Source: Wukongibacter sp050859025 (lineage in GTDB: Bacteria > Bacillota > Clostridia > Peptostreptococcales > Caminicellaceae). Taken from it: DNA of 64,000 bases. Shown here piece by piece: positions 54,591 through 63,731 of this stretch; positions within the stretch are counted from its first letter, which is position 1; the number at the start of each line of letters is the position of its first letter. The notes under the pieces are model-generated. The model was not told where the DNA came from, searched no databases, and was given only the letters and a program-made list of their open reading frames with translations. The stretch spans positions 2,728,001-2,792,000 of the forward strand of contig NZ_CP138200.1 of assembly GCF_050859025.1 (NCBI RefSeq), read 5' to 3'. The translations under genes were made by a program, and so were the position numbers.

Positions 54591-54610
54591 TTTAAGGTTT
54601 ATTTAAGGTT
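54591..54610 (+). promoter_or_regulatory. tandem direct repeat, candidate response-regulator site (operon side)
   Basis: TTTAAGGTTTATTTAAGGTT: two identical 9-bp units 11 bp apart, 58 bp before the VTC gene. The 11-bp period is one helix turn, as expected for OmpR-family dimers. Confidence 0.7.
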
Positions 54611-54667
54611 CAATCTGTAGAATGAAACATGTAAAATGAAATTTGCTAGATTAAGGGAGTGATTACA

Positions 54668-55456
54668 GTGGCAATAGAGGTGTTTAACAGATATGAAAAT
54701 AAGTTTGTGCTTGATGAAGATACATATCAAAACATTCAAGGCAAATTATTAAATTACATGGAGCTAGATGAATATAACAAGAATCATGAGTTTTATACAA
54801 TAAGCAACGTTTACTATGATACAAAGGACAATCATTTAATAAGAAACTCTTTAGCTAAACCGAAATACAAAGAAAAGCTTCGCCTTAGAGCATATGGAAT
54901 ACCCAAAGATGATGAAAAAGTCTATCTAGAGATTAAGAAAAAGGTTTATGGTTTAGTAAATAAAAGAAGGACTACTTTGGTATTAAGTGAAGCTTATGAC
55001 TTCGTAAGTACAGGTATGAAACCTGAATTTAAGGAATATATGAACAGGCAGGTTATCAATGAAATTGAGTATATTTTAAAAATATATGACCTAGAGCCAA
55101 AGCTCTATTTGGCCTATGATAGAAAGGCATTATTCAGTAAAGAAAGCCGTGATTTACGAATAACCTTTGATACAAACATAAGAACGAGAAGATATGATTT
55201 AAGGCTTGAAAATGGTGATTATGGGAAAAAACTATTGGATAATAATGAGTGGCTCATGGAGGTGAAGGCAGAAAACAGTATTCCTATATGGTTGTCAAAA
55301 CTGCTTTCTGAATGCAAAATATACAAAACAAGCTTTTCAAAATATGGAAAAGAGCATTTAAGAATGATATCAAATAACAGGAAGTTGAAGGGAGAAGTTA
55401 AGTTATGCTCGAAACAATATTTAACACAACCACAGCTAATACCTCAATATCGTTAA
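54668..55456 (+). CDS. VTC domain polyphosphate polymerase
   Basis: 262 residues from GTG 54668, 8 bp behind GGGAG; an earlier in-frame GTG overlaps that site. The VTC tunnel fold is shown by RYENKFVLDE, the basic strands KLRLRAYG and VYLEIKKKVYGLVNKRR, and the late LMEVKAE with catalytic acidic residues. Such domains polymerise phosphate from ATP into polyphosphate. In Firmicutes they commonly sit with a DUF4956 membrane protein and CotH, as here. The 3' end overlaps the next gene by 52 bp. Confidence 0.87.
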   Translation: MAIEVFNRYENKFVLDEDTYQNIQGKLLNYMELDEYNKNHEFYTISNVYYDTKDNHLIRNSLAKPKYKEKLRLRAYGIPKDDEKVYLEIKKKVYGLVNKRRTTLVLSEAYDFVSTGMKPEFKEYMNRQVINEIEYILKIYDLEPKLYLAYDRKALFSKESRDLRITFDTNIRTRRYDLRLENGDYGKKLLDNNEWLMEVKAENSIPIWLSKLLSECKIYKTSFSKYGKEHLRMISNNRKLKGEVKLCSKQYLTQPQLIPQYR

Positions 55457-56091
55457 TGAGTGCAATGCTTACAATAATTGTATCATTCGTTTTGGGTGGA
55501 ATTATTAGCTTGACTTATATGAGAACCTGCAACAAGGGCAGCTATTCACAAAACTTTACTCTTACATTAGTTTTTTTACCAACAGTTATTGCGATAATTA
55601 TTTTATTAGTAGGAAGTAATGTTGCAAGAGCATTTAGCTTAGCAGGTGCTTTTTCGATTATTAGATTCAGAAGCGCACCTGGTGACCCGAAAGATATTGG
55701 ATATGTGCTATTTACAATGGCGGCAGGGCTTGCTTGTGGAATGACATTTTATGGATATGCTATTTTATTTACAGTAGTTCTTTGCGTGCTCATGCTAAAT
55801 CTTCATTTATTCAATTTTGGAGCAAAGAGAACCTCACAGAAGCTGTTAAAAATAACTATTCCCGAAGATTTAGACTATGAGGGTGCATTTGATGAGGTTT
55901 TTAGAGAATTTACAATTGATTATAATCTTACCAAAGTTAAAACTATGGATTTAGGTAGTCTTTATCAACTTGTCTATATAGTAACAATGAATAATAAAAT
56001 AAATTCAAAAGAGTTCTTAGATGCACTACGCTGTAGAAACGGCAATTTAAATATCACATTATCAATGTGTGCTGATACGGCAGAATATTAA
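55405..56091 (+). CDS. DUF4956 membrane protein
   Basis: 228 residues with four predicted membrane segments in the first 135 residues (one is IVSFVLGGIISLTYM, another VFLPTVIAIIILLVGSNVAR), the conserved loop FSLAGAFSIIRFRSAPGDPK and DIGYVLFTMAAGLACGM, and a soluble C-terminus. It is the standing partner of VTC-type polymerases and may translocate or anchor the product. Start overlaps the VTC gene. Confidence 0.87.
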   Translation: MLETIFNTTTANTSISLMSAMLTIIVSFVLGGIISLTYMRTCNKGSYSQNFTLTLVFLPTVIAIIILLVGSNVARAFSLAGAFSIIRFRSAPGDPKDIGYVLFTMAAGLACGMTFYGYAILFTVVLCVLMLNLHLFNFGAKRTSQKLLKITIPEDLDYEGAFDEVFREFTIDYNLTKVKTMDLGSLYQLVYIVTMNNKINSKEFLDALRCRNGNLNITLSMCADTAEY

Positions 56092-56109
56092 CAAAAGGAG
56101 GAAATTGAA

Positions 56110-57711
56110 ATGAATAATACTACAATAATGAAAAAAGTAATAGCTATTGCACTTGCGGCTATACTTGTATTAGGAACAATAATTACGTTAAAAATATATG
56201 GTTCAAATGATTCAACTACCTCAAGTGAGGTAGAATCTACTAAGAATATATCATCAGAGAACCTTGGGGATTATGAGGCAATCTTTGAGAAAGATAATGT
56301 AATAGATATTAATGTTGAAATTGCAGAGGAAGATTTGGAGAGCATACTTGATGATCCTATGGCAGAGGAATACAAAAGTGCAACTGTCACAGTTGATGGT
56401 GTAACCTTAGATAATGTAGGCTTTAGAACAAAGGGGAATCTTACATTAAAATCTGTTGCAAATAGCGATTCTGAGCGCTATAGTTTTAGAATCAAGCTTG
56501 ATAAATATGTAGATGGACAAGATTTGCTTGGTCTTGATGAATTTGTCGTAAACAATATGTATTCAGACCCGTCATATATGCGAGAATATTTGAGCTATGA
56601 AGCACTTAGAGAAACAGGTGAGGATGTGCCGCTCACAACTTTTGCAAATGTTTATGTTAATGGTGAATTATATGGCTTCTATCTTATGGTAGAAGCAATT
56701 GACGACAGCTTTTTAGAGAGAAGCTTTGGTGATGACAGTGGCAATCTGTACAAAGCTGAAAAAGGCAGTACACTTCAATATGCAGAAGGCAGTGAATATG
56801 ATTCCTTAGAGTTAAAATCAGGAAAGGATGAAACAAAAACAAATCTACAAAATTTCATGAAAACTCTTAATGAAGTGTCAGAAGGTGAAAAGGGTGATAT
56901 TGAAAGTGTATTAGATGTAGACAGCGCATTAAGATATATTGCAGCTAATACAGTTCTAGGTAATTATGACAGCTACAGCGGAAACATGGCACAAAACTAT
57001 TATTTGTATGAACAGGATGGAAAGTTTACAGTTATTCCTTGGGATTATAATATGTCAATGGGAGGATTTGGAGGAGGTGACCAGACGACTATTCCAATTG
57101 ATGAGCCTGTCTTTGGAGTAAATATAGAAAGTCTTCCACTTATAGATAATTTACTGCAAATAGAGGAATATAAAGATACGTACTATAAATATATAAATGA
57201 GCTTCTAGATTATCTTGAAAGGTTTGAAGGAAGAGTTACAGAACTTGCTGATATTATAGAGCCCTATATTGAGGCAGACCCTTCGAAATTTTATACAATG
57301 GAACAGTTTGAAGCAAATATAACATACTCTGAAGATAATACAGATGTAATAAGCAATGCTAGTGAAAATATAAACTCAAAACCAGAAAATGAAGCACTTC
57401 CCCAGGAGGTAGATAAGACATCAAGTACTTCACATGATATGAATAGAAATTCTCCAGATGGATTACAAGAGCAGTCACCGCAGGATATGCCAAGAGACTT
57501 TGAGGACGGTGATAGACCTCAGCCGCCATATGAAGGTATGGGCGATAATATGAAAGGTAGACCAGGTGGTGGAATGGGAATGATGGGAAATTCAACTTCT
57601 ATCATAAATTTTATAAGAGATAGAGCTGAAAATATTAAACAGCAATTAGCTGGAGAACTTCCTACTACTGGTAATACAACTATTAAGAATATGGGAAGGA
57701 ATGATAGATAA
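56110..57711 (+). CDS. CotH-type secreted protein kinase-like spore coat protein
   Basis: 533 residues behind AAAAGGAGGAAATTG. An N-terminal membrane segment (about 8-30) anchors it outside. The CotH domain (about 55-400) shows RTKGNLTLKSV, DEFVVNNMYSDPSYMREYLS, NVYVNGELYGFYLMVEAID and VIPWDYNMSMGG with the Asp-x-Asn of the active site. The tail (about 420-500) is low-complexity, rich in Pro, Asp, Gly and Met. CotH kinases phosphorylate coat proteins; here the pairing with polyphosphate synthesis suggests a cell-surface or spore role. Confidence 0.87.
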   Translation: MNNTTIMKKVIAIALAAILVLGTIITLKIYGSNDSTTSSEVESTKNISSENLGDYEAIFEKDNVIDINVEIAEEDLESILDDPMAEEYKSATVTVDGVTLDNVGFRTKGNLTLKSVANSDSERYSFRIKLDKYVDGQDLLGLDEFVVNNMYSDPSYMREYLSYEALRETGEDVPLTTFANVYVNGELYGFYLMVEAIDDSFLERSFGDDSGNLYKAEKGSTLQYAEGSEYDSLELKSGKDETKTNLQNFMKTLNEVSEGEKGDIESVLDVDSALRYIAANTVLGNYDSYSGNMAQNYYLYEQDGKFTVIPWDYNMSMGGFGGGDQTTIPIDEPVFGVNIESLPLIDNLLQIEEYKDTYYKYINELLDYLERFEGRVTELADIIEPYIEADPSKFYTMEQFEANITYSEDNTDVISNASENINSKPENEALPQEVDKTSSTSHDMNRNSPDGLQEQSPQDMPRDFEDGDRPQPPYEGMGDNMKGRPGGGMGMMGNSTSIINFIRDRAENIKQQLAGELPTTGNTTIKNMGRNDR

Positions 57712-57721
57712 TTGATTATAT

Positions 57722-57742
57722 GGGTGTCAGGGAACTGACACC
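57722..57742. repeat. REP-like palindrome
   Basis: GGGTGTCAG-GGAA-CTGACACC. The same GGTGTCAG arm makes the terminator at 47747. It directly precedes a transposase-derived repeat, the usual companionship of REP sequences and their transposases. Confidence 0.6.
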
Positions 57743-57760
57743 TAAGCTTAAAAAAGAAAT

Positions 57761-58026
57761 GGGGTCAGGCTTTACTAATTTACTTCGAAAGGATATAATA
57801 GTACTAAAAGTTTTAAAATGGAGAATATGGTACAGTGGCAAGAAAGGTTCTAGCTATATTAAGTAATAAGTATTATAATATATCAAACAGAGAAATAGCA
57901 AAGAACTTAAATCTTTCCGAGTCAAGTATATCAAAGATTATAAGAGAATCTCAAGATCTAACAGAAAAGATTGAGGCAATAATTAGTAGTTTTGAAAGAT
58001 AACAAGTAAATTAGTAAAGTCTAACC
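57761..58026. mobile_element. 266-bp MITE-like element derived from a transposase gene
   Basis: Ends are inverted repeats: GGGGTCAGGCTTTACTAATT (then TACTT) at the left and AAGTAAATTAGTAAAGTCTA (then ACC) at the right. The inside encodes the last 55 codons of a transposase-like protein, with a helix-turn-helix (ISNREIAKNLNLSESSISKI), GTG 57835 to TAA 58002. The catalytic part is gone, so it cannot move by itself. A more decayed copy lies near 60300-60435. Confidence 0.65.
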
Positions 58027-58106
58027 TTTTCGCAACAATGTTGTTGGATGTCATATGTTTACTCTTGATTTATTGAACAATTTGAATGCATACTGTAGAA
58101 ATTTAG

Positions 58107-58343
58107 CTCCAAATTGATGAAGAAACAGCAACAGGGATTTCCAGCAGAGCTTTAGATTGTTATTTATATAAGTACGGTATACTTGATTTATTAAAATGTG
58201 ACAGTATTACTTTTAAGCAAGGATATTCTACGAATATGACATTGGAAATAAACTTAAGGCTTAATGTTAAAGAAAATGATATTTATAAAGTTGAAATAGC
58301 TAGAAAGGTATTAAATATAGATTCAAGAGAAATTGAAATTTAG
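58107..58343 (+). pseudogene. C-terminal fragment of a PhzF-family isomerase
   Basis: A start-less frame has the PhzF active-site-region block DEETATGISSRALDCYLYKY, followed by ITFKQGYSTNMTLEINLRLN and a typical C-terminus to TAG 58343. PhzF/DapF-fold proteins have DPATGS with a following helix at this place. The N-terminal two thirds are absent; the 5' side ends near the MITE at 57761-58026. Confidence 0.55.
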
Positions 58344-58420
58344 TGTGTAAATGTAAAAATGCAATAGAGGTTATACTGTTTAGATGATTTGTAAAGAATA
58401 TTTTGAGAGGAGAAATTACT

Positions 58421-58792
58421 ATGAAGGATATACTGAAGAAAGCTATTGAACTCAGAGAACATGGTAAAGTGAAAGAAGCTAATTCAATACTTGTTGAATT
58501 GGCAAAGAACTTTCCAGATAATGCGGAAGTCAATTATCAGTGCGCTTGGAGTTTTGATGTTCTTGGATTAGAAAAGGAAGCTGTACCTTTTTATGAAAAA
58601 TCAATAGAACTTGGCTTACCAGAAAAGGATATGAAAGAAGCATATCTTGGATTAGGTATGGTAAATGTAAGTAAAGGAAGTTTTGCAAAGCATGAAAGAA
58701 ATATACTAGAGTTATCAATTTTAGTAATAGCAAATGTTGTAATTACTAATTTTACATGGAGCAATATGGTAGATGGCCTGATGATGACATAA
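58421..58792 (+). pseudogene. tetratricopeptide-repeat protein, C-terminally truncated
   Basis: 123 codons from ATG 58421 (AGAGGAGAAATT). The first 75 residues (DILKKAIELREHGKVKEANS, ILVELAKNFPDNAEVNYQCA, GLPEKDMKEAYLGLGM) are a good pair of TPR units of the kind found in a widespread 150-160 residue family. After that the sequence turns into unrelated residues (FAKHERNILELSILVIANVV) and stops at 58792, so the gene lost its 3' half by rearrangement. It may still be translated. Confidence 0.6.
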
Positions 58793-58850
58793 ACTACTCA
58801 AAGATATAATACAGTTAAAAAACATACAGGGCATATATTTGATTAGACAT

Positions 58851-58976
58851 ATAAAGCCTTTCTTTATGATAAAAATTCGTACTCCACAAGTCTCTAGATC
58901 GACTATTGAATGTTTTAAATGTAATGATTGCAATAAGATTATAATAGAAGTCTATATTGATGAAGAAGATGTGTAA
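58851..58976 (+). pseudogene. fragment with a Cys cluster
   Basis: A start-less 41-codon frame ends IECFKCNDCNKIIIEVYIDE and stops at 58976. CFKC-x2-C resembles half of a zinc ribbon. Another short start-less frame (FYMEQYGRWPDDDINYSKI) ends near 58809. Both are remnants of lost genes. Confidence 0.3.
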
Positions 58977-59019
58977 CTGAAGTTAAGGTGGATTATAGAT
59001 AAATATTGAAAAAGCTAGT

Positions 59020-59053
59020 AAACACTGACACGTTGTTGTCAGTGTTTGTTTTA
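59020..59053 (+). terminator. terminator before the serine hydrolase gene
   Basis: AAACACTGACA/TGTCAGTGTTT stem and TGTTTT tail. Confidence 0.75.
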
Positions 59054-59100
59054 TATAATAAATTTTAGAATGAAAAGATTTAAAATTGGAGGGATATTTA

Positions 59101-60126
59101 ATGAATAAGCAAATGAATTTAAAAATTAATAAGTATTTTAGAGAGCTTGAAGAAAGAAAGGATTTTAGCGGAACAGTTTTAGTAGCCGAAGGTGAGAATA
59201 TTATTATTAAAGAAAGTTATGGTATATCAAACTATGATTTTGATGTGCCAAATACATTGGATACTAAATTTTGTATAGCATCAATAACGAAATCAATTAC
59301 GGCAATGGCAATCATGCTATTAGTCCAACAGGAAAAATTGGACTTGAATAATACCTTGGATATGTACATCTCAGAATATCCAAATGGCAATAAGATTACG
59401 ATACATCACTTATTAACCCATACATCGGGTCTAGCCTTTCTATACAATGATACTGAATATCAAATGTATATAAAAGAATATCATGCATTAGATGAATTTA
59501 TAGATAAGTTTAAGTATAAATCTTTAGCTACTGAGCCAGAGGAAAAATTTCAATATTCTAACATGGGATATAGTTTATTAAGCTATGTAATAGAGCAGGT
59601 TTCCAATAAAATATATGATGATTTTATTAGGGAGAATATTTTTGATAAGTTATCTATGAAAAATACAGGATGCTTTAGAAATGAGAGAATCTTAAAAAAT
59701 AAAGCTAACGGTTATTCAATGGTTGATGGGAATATAATCAATTGCGACATGAAGAATATTTCTGCATTTAATGGGGCGGGTGACATATATTCGACTGTAG
59801 AGGACCTATATGCTTGGACAAAAGCACTGAAAAAGGGTAGACCTTTGAACAAAGTCTATAATGAAAAATTGTTAAGGGACTATGGCAAAGTTTATGATAA
59901 CTTCTATTATGGTTATGGAAAAATTATGTTTAAAAGGAATAATAAAATTGAATATTTTTATCAAGATGGAGGATTACCGGGGTTTAAATCAATATATATA
60001 ATCTATCCAGATAAAGATGTTACTTTAATCCTTTTAAGTAACTATGACTTTATTAATATAGCGGAGATTGTTAATAGAATAGAAGCGATTGTGTTTCAGA
60101 GTCTACCAAGCTTTAAATTAGATTAA
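59101..60126 (+). CDS. class C beta-lactamase family serine hydrolase
   Basis: 341 residues from ATG 59101 (TTGGAGGGA at 59086-59094). The nucleophile motif Ser-x-x-Lys is in CIASITKSITAMA (about residue 62), the Tyr-x-Asn motif in FQYSNMGYSL, and HHLLTHTSGL is typical of the family. There is no signal peptide, so it is probably intracellular, such as an esterase or D-amino peptidase rather than a resistance enzyme. It stands alone among remnants. Confidence 0.85.
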   Translation: MNKQMNLKINKYFRELEERKDFSGTVLVAEGENIIIKESYGISNYDFDVPNTLDTKFCIASITKSITAMAIMLLVQQEKLDLNNTLDMYISEYPNGNKITIHHLLTHTSGLAFLYNDTEYQMYIKEYHALDEFIDKFKYKSLATEPEEKFQYSNMGYSLLSYVIEQVSNKIYDDFIRENIFDKLSMKNTGCFRNERILKNKANGYSMVDGNIINCDMKNISAFNGAGDIYSTVEDLYAWTKALKKGRPLNKVYNEKLLRDYGKVYDNFYYGYGKIMFKRNNKIEYFYQDGGLPGFKSIYIIYPDKDVTLILLSNYDFINIAEIVNRIEAIVFQSLPSFKLD

Positions 60127-60299
60127 AAATGGAATGTTACACTGTTAATGGTATTGAAGAAATTATAATATATTAAAAATAAAGAATGAAGAAATAGTAT
60201 TAGAGAGGGTTAAATATTAAAAAGGATTGAATCAATTAATTAAAGGATGAAATAGGTTATAAAGATCTAAAAAGAAAGTGTGTAGACTAACAGGTATAA

Positions 60300-60435
60300 G
60301 TAAATATGAAATAATGGCAAGGATTTGAGTTCAAGGATTATAAGAAAATTGCAAAATCTAATAGAAAAAATCAAAGTGATAATTAGCAGTTTTGAAGAAA
60401 ATAAGTAAATTAGTAAAGCCTATGATATCTGACCC
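60300..60435. mobile_element. decayed second copy of the transposase-derived element
   Basis: SSRIIRKLQNLIEKIKVIIS and SFEE codons match the tail of the 57835 fragment, and AAGTAAATTAGTAAAGCC follows, then 8-10 extra bases and CTGACCC, the outer end. The left end is not recognisable. The neighbouring 60127-60299 and 60436-60653 hold no gene. Confidence 0.5.
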
Positions 60436-60653
60436 TTTTCCTTTCTTTTCCTTTCGCTTTTAAGATCATAATTAGTAAAATTTACATACATATAACCTAA
60501 AGTTAACATTATTATATTATTATGATATAAAGGGGAAGTTAGTTACATCTTTTGCGAGAAATAGATTGTAGATTTAGTGACACATGCTATTTATTGTAAT
60601 CGTTAATGATTTCCTAGAAAGAGCATATTAATGGTGTTAAGGAGGATTTTGAG

Positions 60654-63185
60654 ATGAAGTGTAGTAAAAGGATGATTAGTTTTATTATGGTATTCTATAT
60701 TATGATAGGTACGATGATACTTACTCATGGTGTAGAAATGAGTGCTAAACAAAAATTATTGTCCCATGACAATATTTTTAAGGGTAACGAATTAAATACG
60801 AATGAAGCAAATAACTTTTTAGTTATAAATGAACTTAAGGTGAATATACCTGAGGATGAACATGTCTATCAGTATATAGAATTAAGGGGAACGCCAAGAG
60901 CAAAAATTGAGAACATGTATCTACTTGTTATTGATGGCGATGAAGATGAAGAAGGAACTATAGACTTTGTGCAGGATCTAAATGGTCAGGTACTCGGAGA
61001 AAATGGATTAATACTAATAAAGAATAAGGATACATATATAGATGCCTCTACACAAAGCACTATTATAAATAATGACTTAATAAAGACATACAATGATGAT
61101 GAACATAAAGATGGTATAATTGAGCATGATGCCATAACCTTCATGCTTCTAGAGACAAAGAATAAATTATATTCTGGAGTCGACCTTGATATGGATAATG
61201 ATGGCCAGCTCGAGCTTCCAGAGGATGCTAAAATAATTGATTCCCTTGGATGGCTTGATGGTGGAGATGGTAAATGCTATAGCAATGTTGTTCTTGAACA
61301 AAGTGCAAGTGATCCAGATGCTGCAACTCGATTTTATAATGATGTGACACCTATGAATATTAGGGCATGGGCAAATGGAGACATCTATGAAGATCCAAGT
61401 TTTGAAGATGAAGAGCTTCCAATGGAATTAAGATATGATCCAAACGAAGCAAGTTCAAATCTTCCTCCAAACGCAAAATTATCACCTGGTGAACATAACT
61501 TTATCAATGCACCCTTTGTGTTAATCAATGAATTATCTATAGCTAACAATAATGAATACATAGAACTATTCTCCAATGGTTTCACGAAGTTAGAAGATGT
61601 TTATATAGTAGTTGTTGAAAAGTATACAAATGGACGTATTAAGTACGTTAAGGACCTGACAGGAACATCATTTAATAGATCGGGATATCTTATTATACAA
61701 AATGAAGAAGCAAAGCTTTCTGTGCCGACGGATACTGTAGAGATAGTGAAATCAGAAAAGGATTTTCTTCCAGATGATGGAGGGGATATTTTACTTGTAT
61801 ATTCTCCCCATAAACCCCTTGTAGCAGGCATGGATATAGATATGGATGATGATATGAGGATAGATCTATTTGGTGAAATTTCTCAAGTTCTTGATAGTAT
61901 TTCATATGGGATAAAAAAAGATAATGCCTATGGAGATTGTATACTTGAACAAAAAATTATGGGAGCGTCAAGATATAGAGGATATAGAGTAGTTGGAAAA
62001 GCTTCATGGATTTATGGTGAAGTCGATGGTCTTAAATATCTAGGTGATAATCTTTCACCGCAGTATGCTAGGCTAACACCTGGAGATGTAAACATAGCCG
62101 ACACCACAGCCTATTTAGTTAAACCATTACTGGAAACAGCAAGAACTACTGAGATTCCACCAGATGCAGATGATATTGCCTATTGGCTTCATCCCTTGGA
62201 TACGACTAAAAGTCTTGTTATAGGAACACAAAAAGAAGCAGGATACTCAATATATGATACAAGGGGCAATACATTAGCAGATGTAAATCCTGGTGATGTA
62301 AGATATAATAATGTAGATGTTTTATACGATTTCAATTTGAATGGTGAAAAGATTGATATAGCAGTATTTACAGATAGAATAAAGGATAAATTTGCTATAT
62401 ATAAGATAATTGAAAAAGCTCCTTATCTCATTAATCTTACCGATGAAAATGCTCCTAAGCTTTTTGGTGGTGAAGAAGGTGAGGATACTGCATATGGTAG
62501 TGCTCTGTATACAAGTCCAATTACAGGGAAATCATATGGATTTGCCACCCAAAATGGTACTTATCATGTAGGTCAATTTGAGTTCATTGTGAACGGACAA
62601 AAGGTGAGTTGGAGAAAAGTAAGGGATATTATCCTTGGTGATGGTGATGACGACGACCATGCAGAAGGTATGTCTGTAGACCCTGAATACGGAACAATAT
62701 ATATAGGACAAGAAAATGTAGGTGTATATAAAACATCAGCCGAGGCTAATGGGCCCACTGAGTTAACAGAAGATGATATGATTGCAAAAGAAGGGGATTA
62801 TAATCTTAGAAAGGACATTGAGGGCATAACCATTTACTACAAAGGTAACGGAGCTGGATACATACTCATTTCAAGTCAGGGCAATAGTACTTTTTCGGTA
62901 TTTGACAGGCAAACAAATGACTTTTTACTATCATTTGCTGTTGTAGATAGTGGCAATAGTATAGATGGAGCTAAAGATACAGATAGTCTAGATGTTTTAA
63001 GTACACCCTTTGGAGAATTGTTTAAGAAGGGAATACTCATTGTTCAAGATGGTCAGGACACAAGCAATGACCCTACGGATATTGGAACCAATTTTAAATG
63101 GATTAGATGGGAAGATATTGTTAAAGAAACAGGTTTAGATATAGATACAATCTATAATCCAAGAAAGCCTAAAAATAGAAGATAG
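60654..63185 (+). CDS. secreted beta-propeller phytase with duplicated N-terminal module
   Basis: 843 residues behind AAGGAGGATTTTG; a hydrophobic signal segment covers about residues 6-24. Two related modules come first (about 53-270 and 283-480): each begins LVINELK/VLINELS with a YIEL strand and contains VDLDMDNDGQLEL or MDIDMDDDMRIDL plus a closing LEQ, like lamin-tail/extracellular adhesion domains. The C-terminal 350 residues are a beta-propeller (alkaline, Ca2+-dependent) phytase: DADDIAYWLHPLDTTKSLVI, NNVDVLYDF, EGMSVDPEYGTIYIGQENVG, ISSQGNSTFSVFDR, DSLDVLSTPFG and FKWIRWEDI. It would free phosphate from phytate outside the cell. Most phytases of this type are 380-630 residues, so this is long. 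Confidence 0.9.
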   Translation: MKCSKRMISFIMVFYIMIGTMILTHGVEMSAKQKLLSHDNIFKGNELNTNEANNFLVINELKVNIPEDEHVYQYIELRGTPRAKIENMYLLVIDGDEDEEGTIDFVQDLNGQVLGENGLILIKNKDTYIDASTQSTIINNDLIKTYNDDEHKDGIIEHDAITFMLLETKNKLYSGVDLDMDNDGQLELPEDAKIIDSLGWLDGGDGKCYSNVVLEQSASDPDAATRFYNDVTPMNIRAWANGDIYEDPSFEDEELPMELRYDPNEASSNLPPNAKLSPGEHNFINAPFVLINELSIANNNEYIELFSNGFTKLEDVYIVVVEKYTNGRIKYVKDLTGTSFNRSGYLIIQNEEAKLSVPTDTVEIVKSEKDFLPDDGGDILLVYSPHKPLVAGMDIDMDDDMRIDLFGEISQVLDSISYGIKKDNAYGDCILEQKIMGASRYRGYRVVGKASWIYGEVDGLKYLGDNLSPQYARLTPGDVNIADTTAYLVKPLLETARTTEIPPDADDIAYWLHPLDTTKSLVIGTQKEAGYSIYDTRGNTLADVNPGDVRYNNVDVLYDFNLNGEKIDIAVFTDRIKDKFAIYKIIEKAPYLINLTDENAPKLFGGEEGEDTAYGSALYTSPITGKSYGFATQNGTYHVGQFEFIVNGQKVSWRKVRDIILGDGDDDDHAEGMSVDPEYGTIYIGQENVGVYKTSAEANGPTELTEDDMIAKEGDYNLRKDIEGITIYYKGNGAGYILISSQGNSTFSVFDRQTNDFLLSFAVVDSGNSIDGAKDTDSLDVLSTPFGELFKKGILIVQDGQDTSNDPTDIGTNFKWIRWEDIVKETGLDIDTIYNPRKPKNRR

Positions 63186-63197
63186 GTAGAGGTGATG

Positions 63198-63230
63198 GGA
63201 ACTACTTTGTAGCAAAAGTGGTTCCTTTTC
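63198..63230 (+). terminator. terminator after the phytase gene
   Basis: GGAACTACTTT/AAAGTGGTTCC stem and TTTTCT tail, 12 bp after the stop. Confidence 0.8.
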
Positions 63231-63261
63231 TAATATAGTACAAAAACTAAATTTTGTGTGC

Positions 63262-63414
63262 TATATTTTAAGGGATGAATTAATTCCACTTTACAAAAGC
63301 TTTGTCATAGACCTACCAAAGACACAGGGAAATGACCTATATGAATTATCTATTCTAGCAACCTATGTGGTCAACAAAGAAGAATATATATTACTTGCAG
63401 ATATAAAATACTGA
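63262..63414 (+). pseudogene. short fragment of an unknown gene
   Basis: A frame without a start reads RDELIPLYKSFVIDLPKTQG, NDLYELSILATYVVNKEEYI, LLADIKY and stops at 63414. Protein-like, no family recognised. The following 63415-63650 is AT-rich without features. Confidence 0.3.
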
Positions 63415-63653
63415 TTACAAGTAGAGGACTGTGAGTCATAAACAGATAAGAGGATGACAGTAAAAATGCCAATTTTTATATATTCCTAATGTAAAATAGT
63501 AAAATTATGGAAGCCTCCTCCTCTTTGCTTACCCATAATAGCGTTAACGTTATCTTAAAATTATTTTTAAAATGAAGTACAAATATACTTTTGAAAAATA
63601 ATTTCAGAATTATTTTCAGGTGATTTCATAATATCAAAGTAAATAATTGCACT

Positions 63654-63713
63654 AACAGCACTTATCAAGCACTTTATCCCTTAACATAAAGATTAGGCTT
63701 GATGAGTGCTGTT
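63654..63713. terminator. bidirectional terminator-like hairpin
   Basis: Perfect 17-bp arms AACAGCACTTATCAAGC and GCTTGATGAGTGCTGTT (one G-T-type mismatch at the A/G position) around 26 bases, with TTTTA on the plus side and a T-rich minus side. It would end transcription from either strand, including the remnant that follows on the minus strand. Confidence 0.6.
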
Positions 63714-63731
63714 TTATTACACTCGGCGTCA

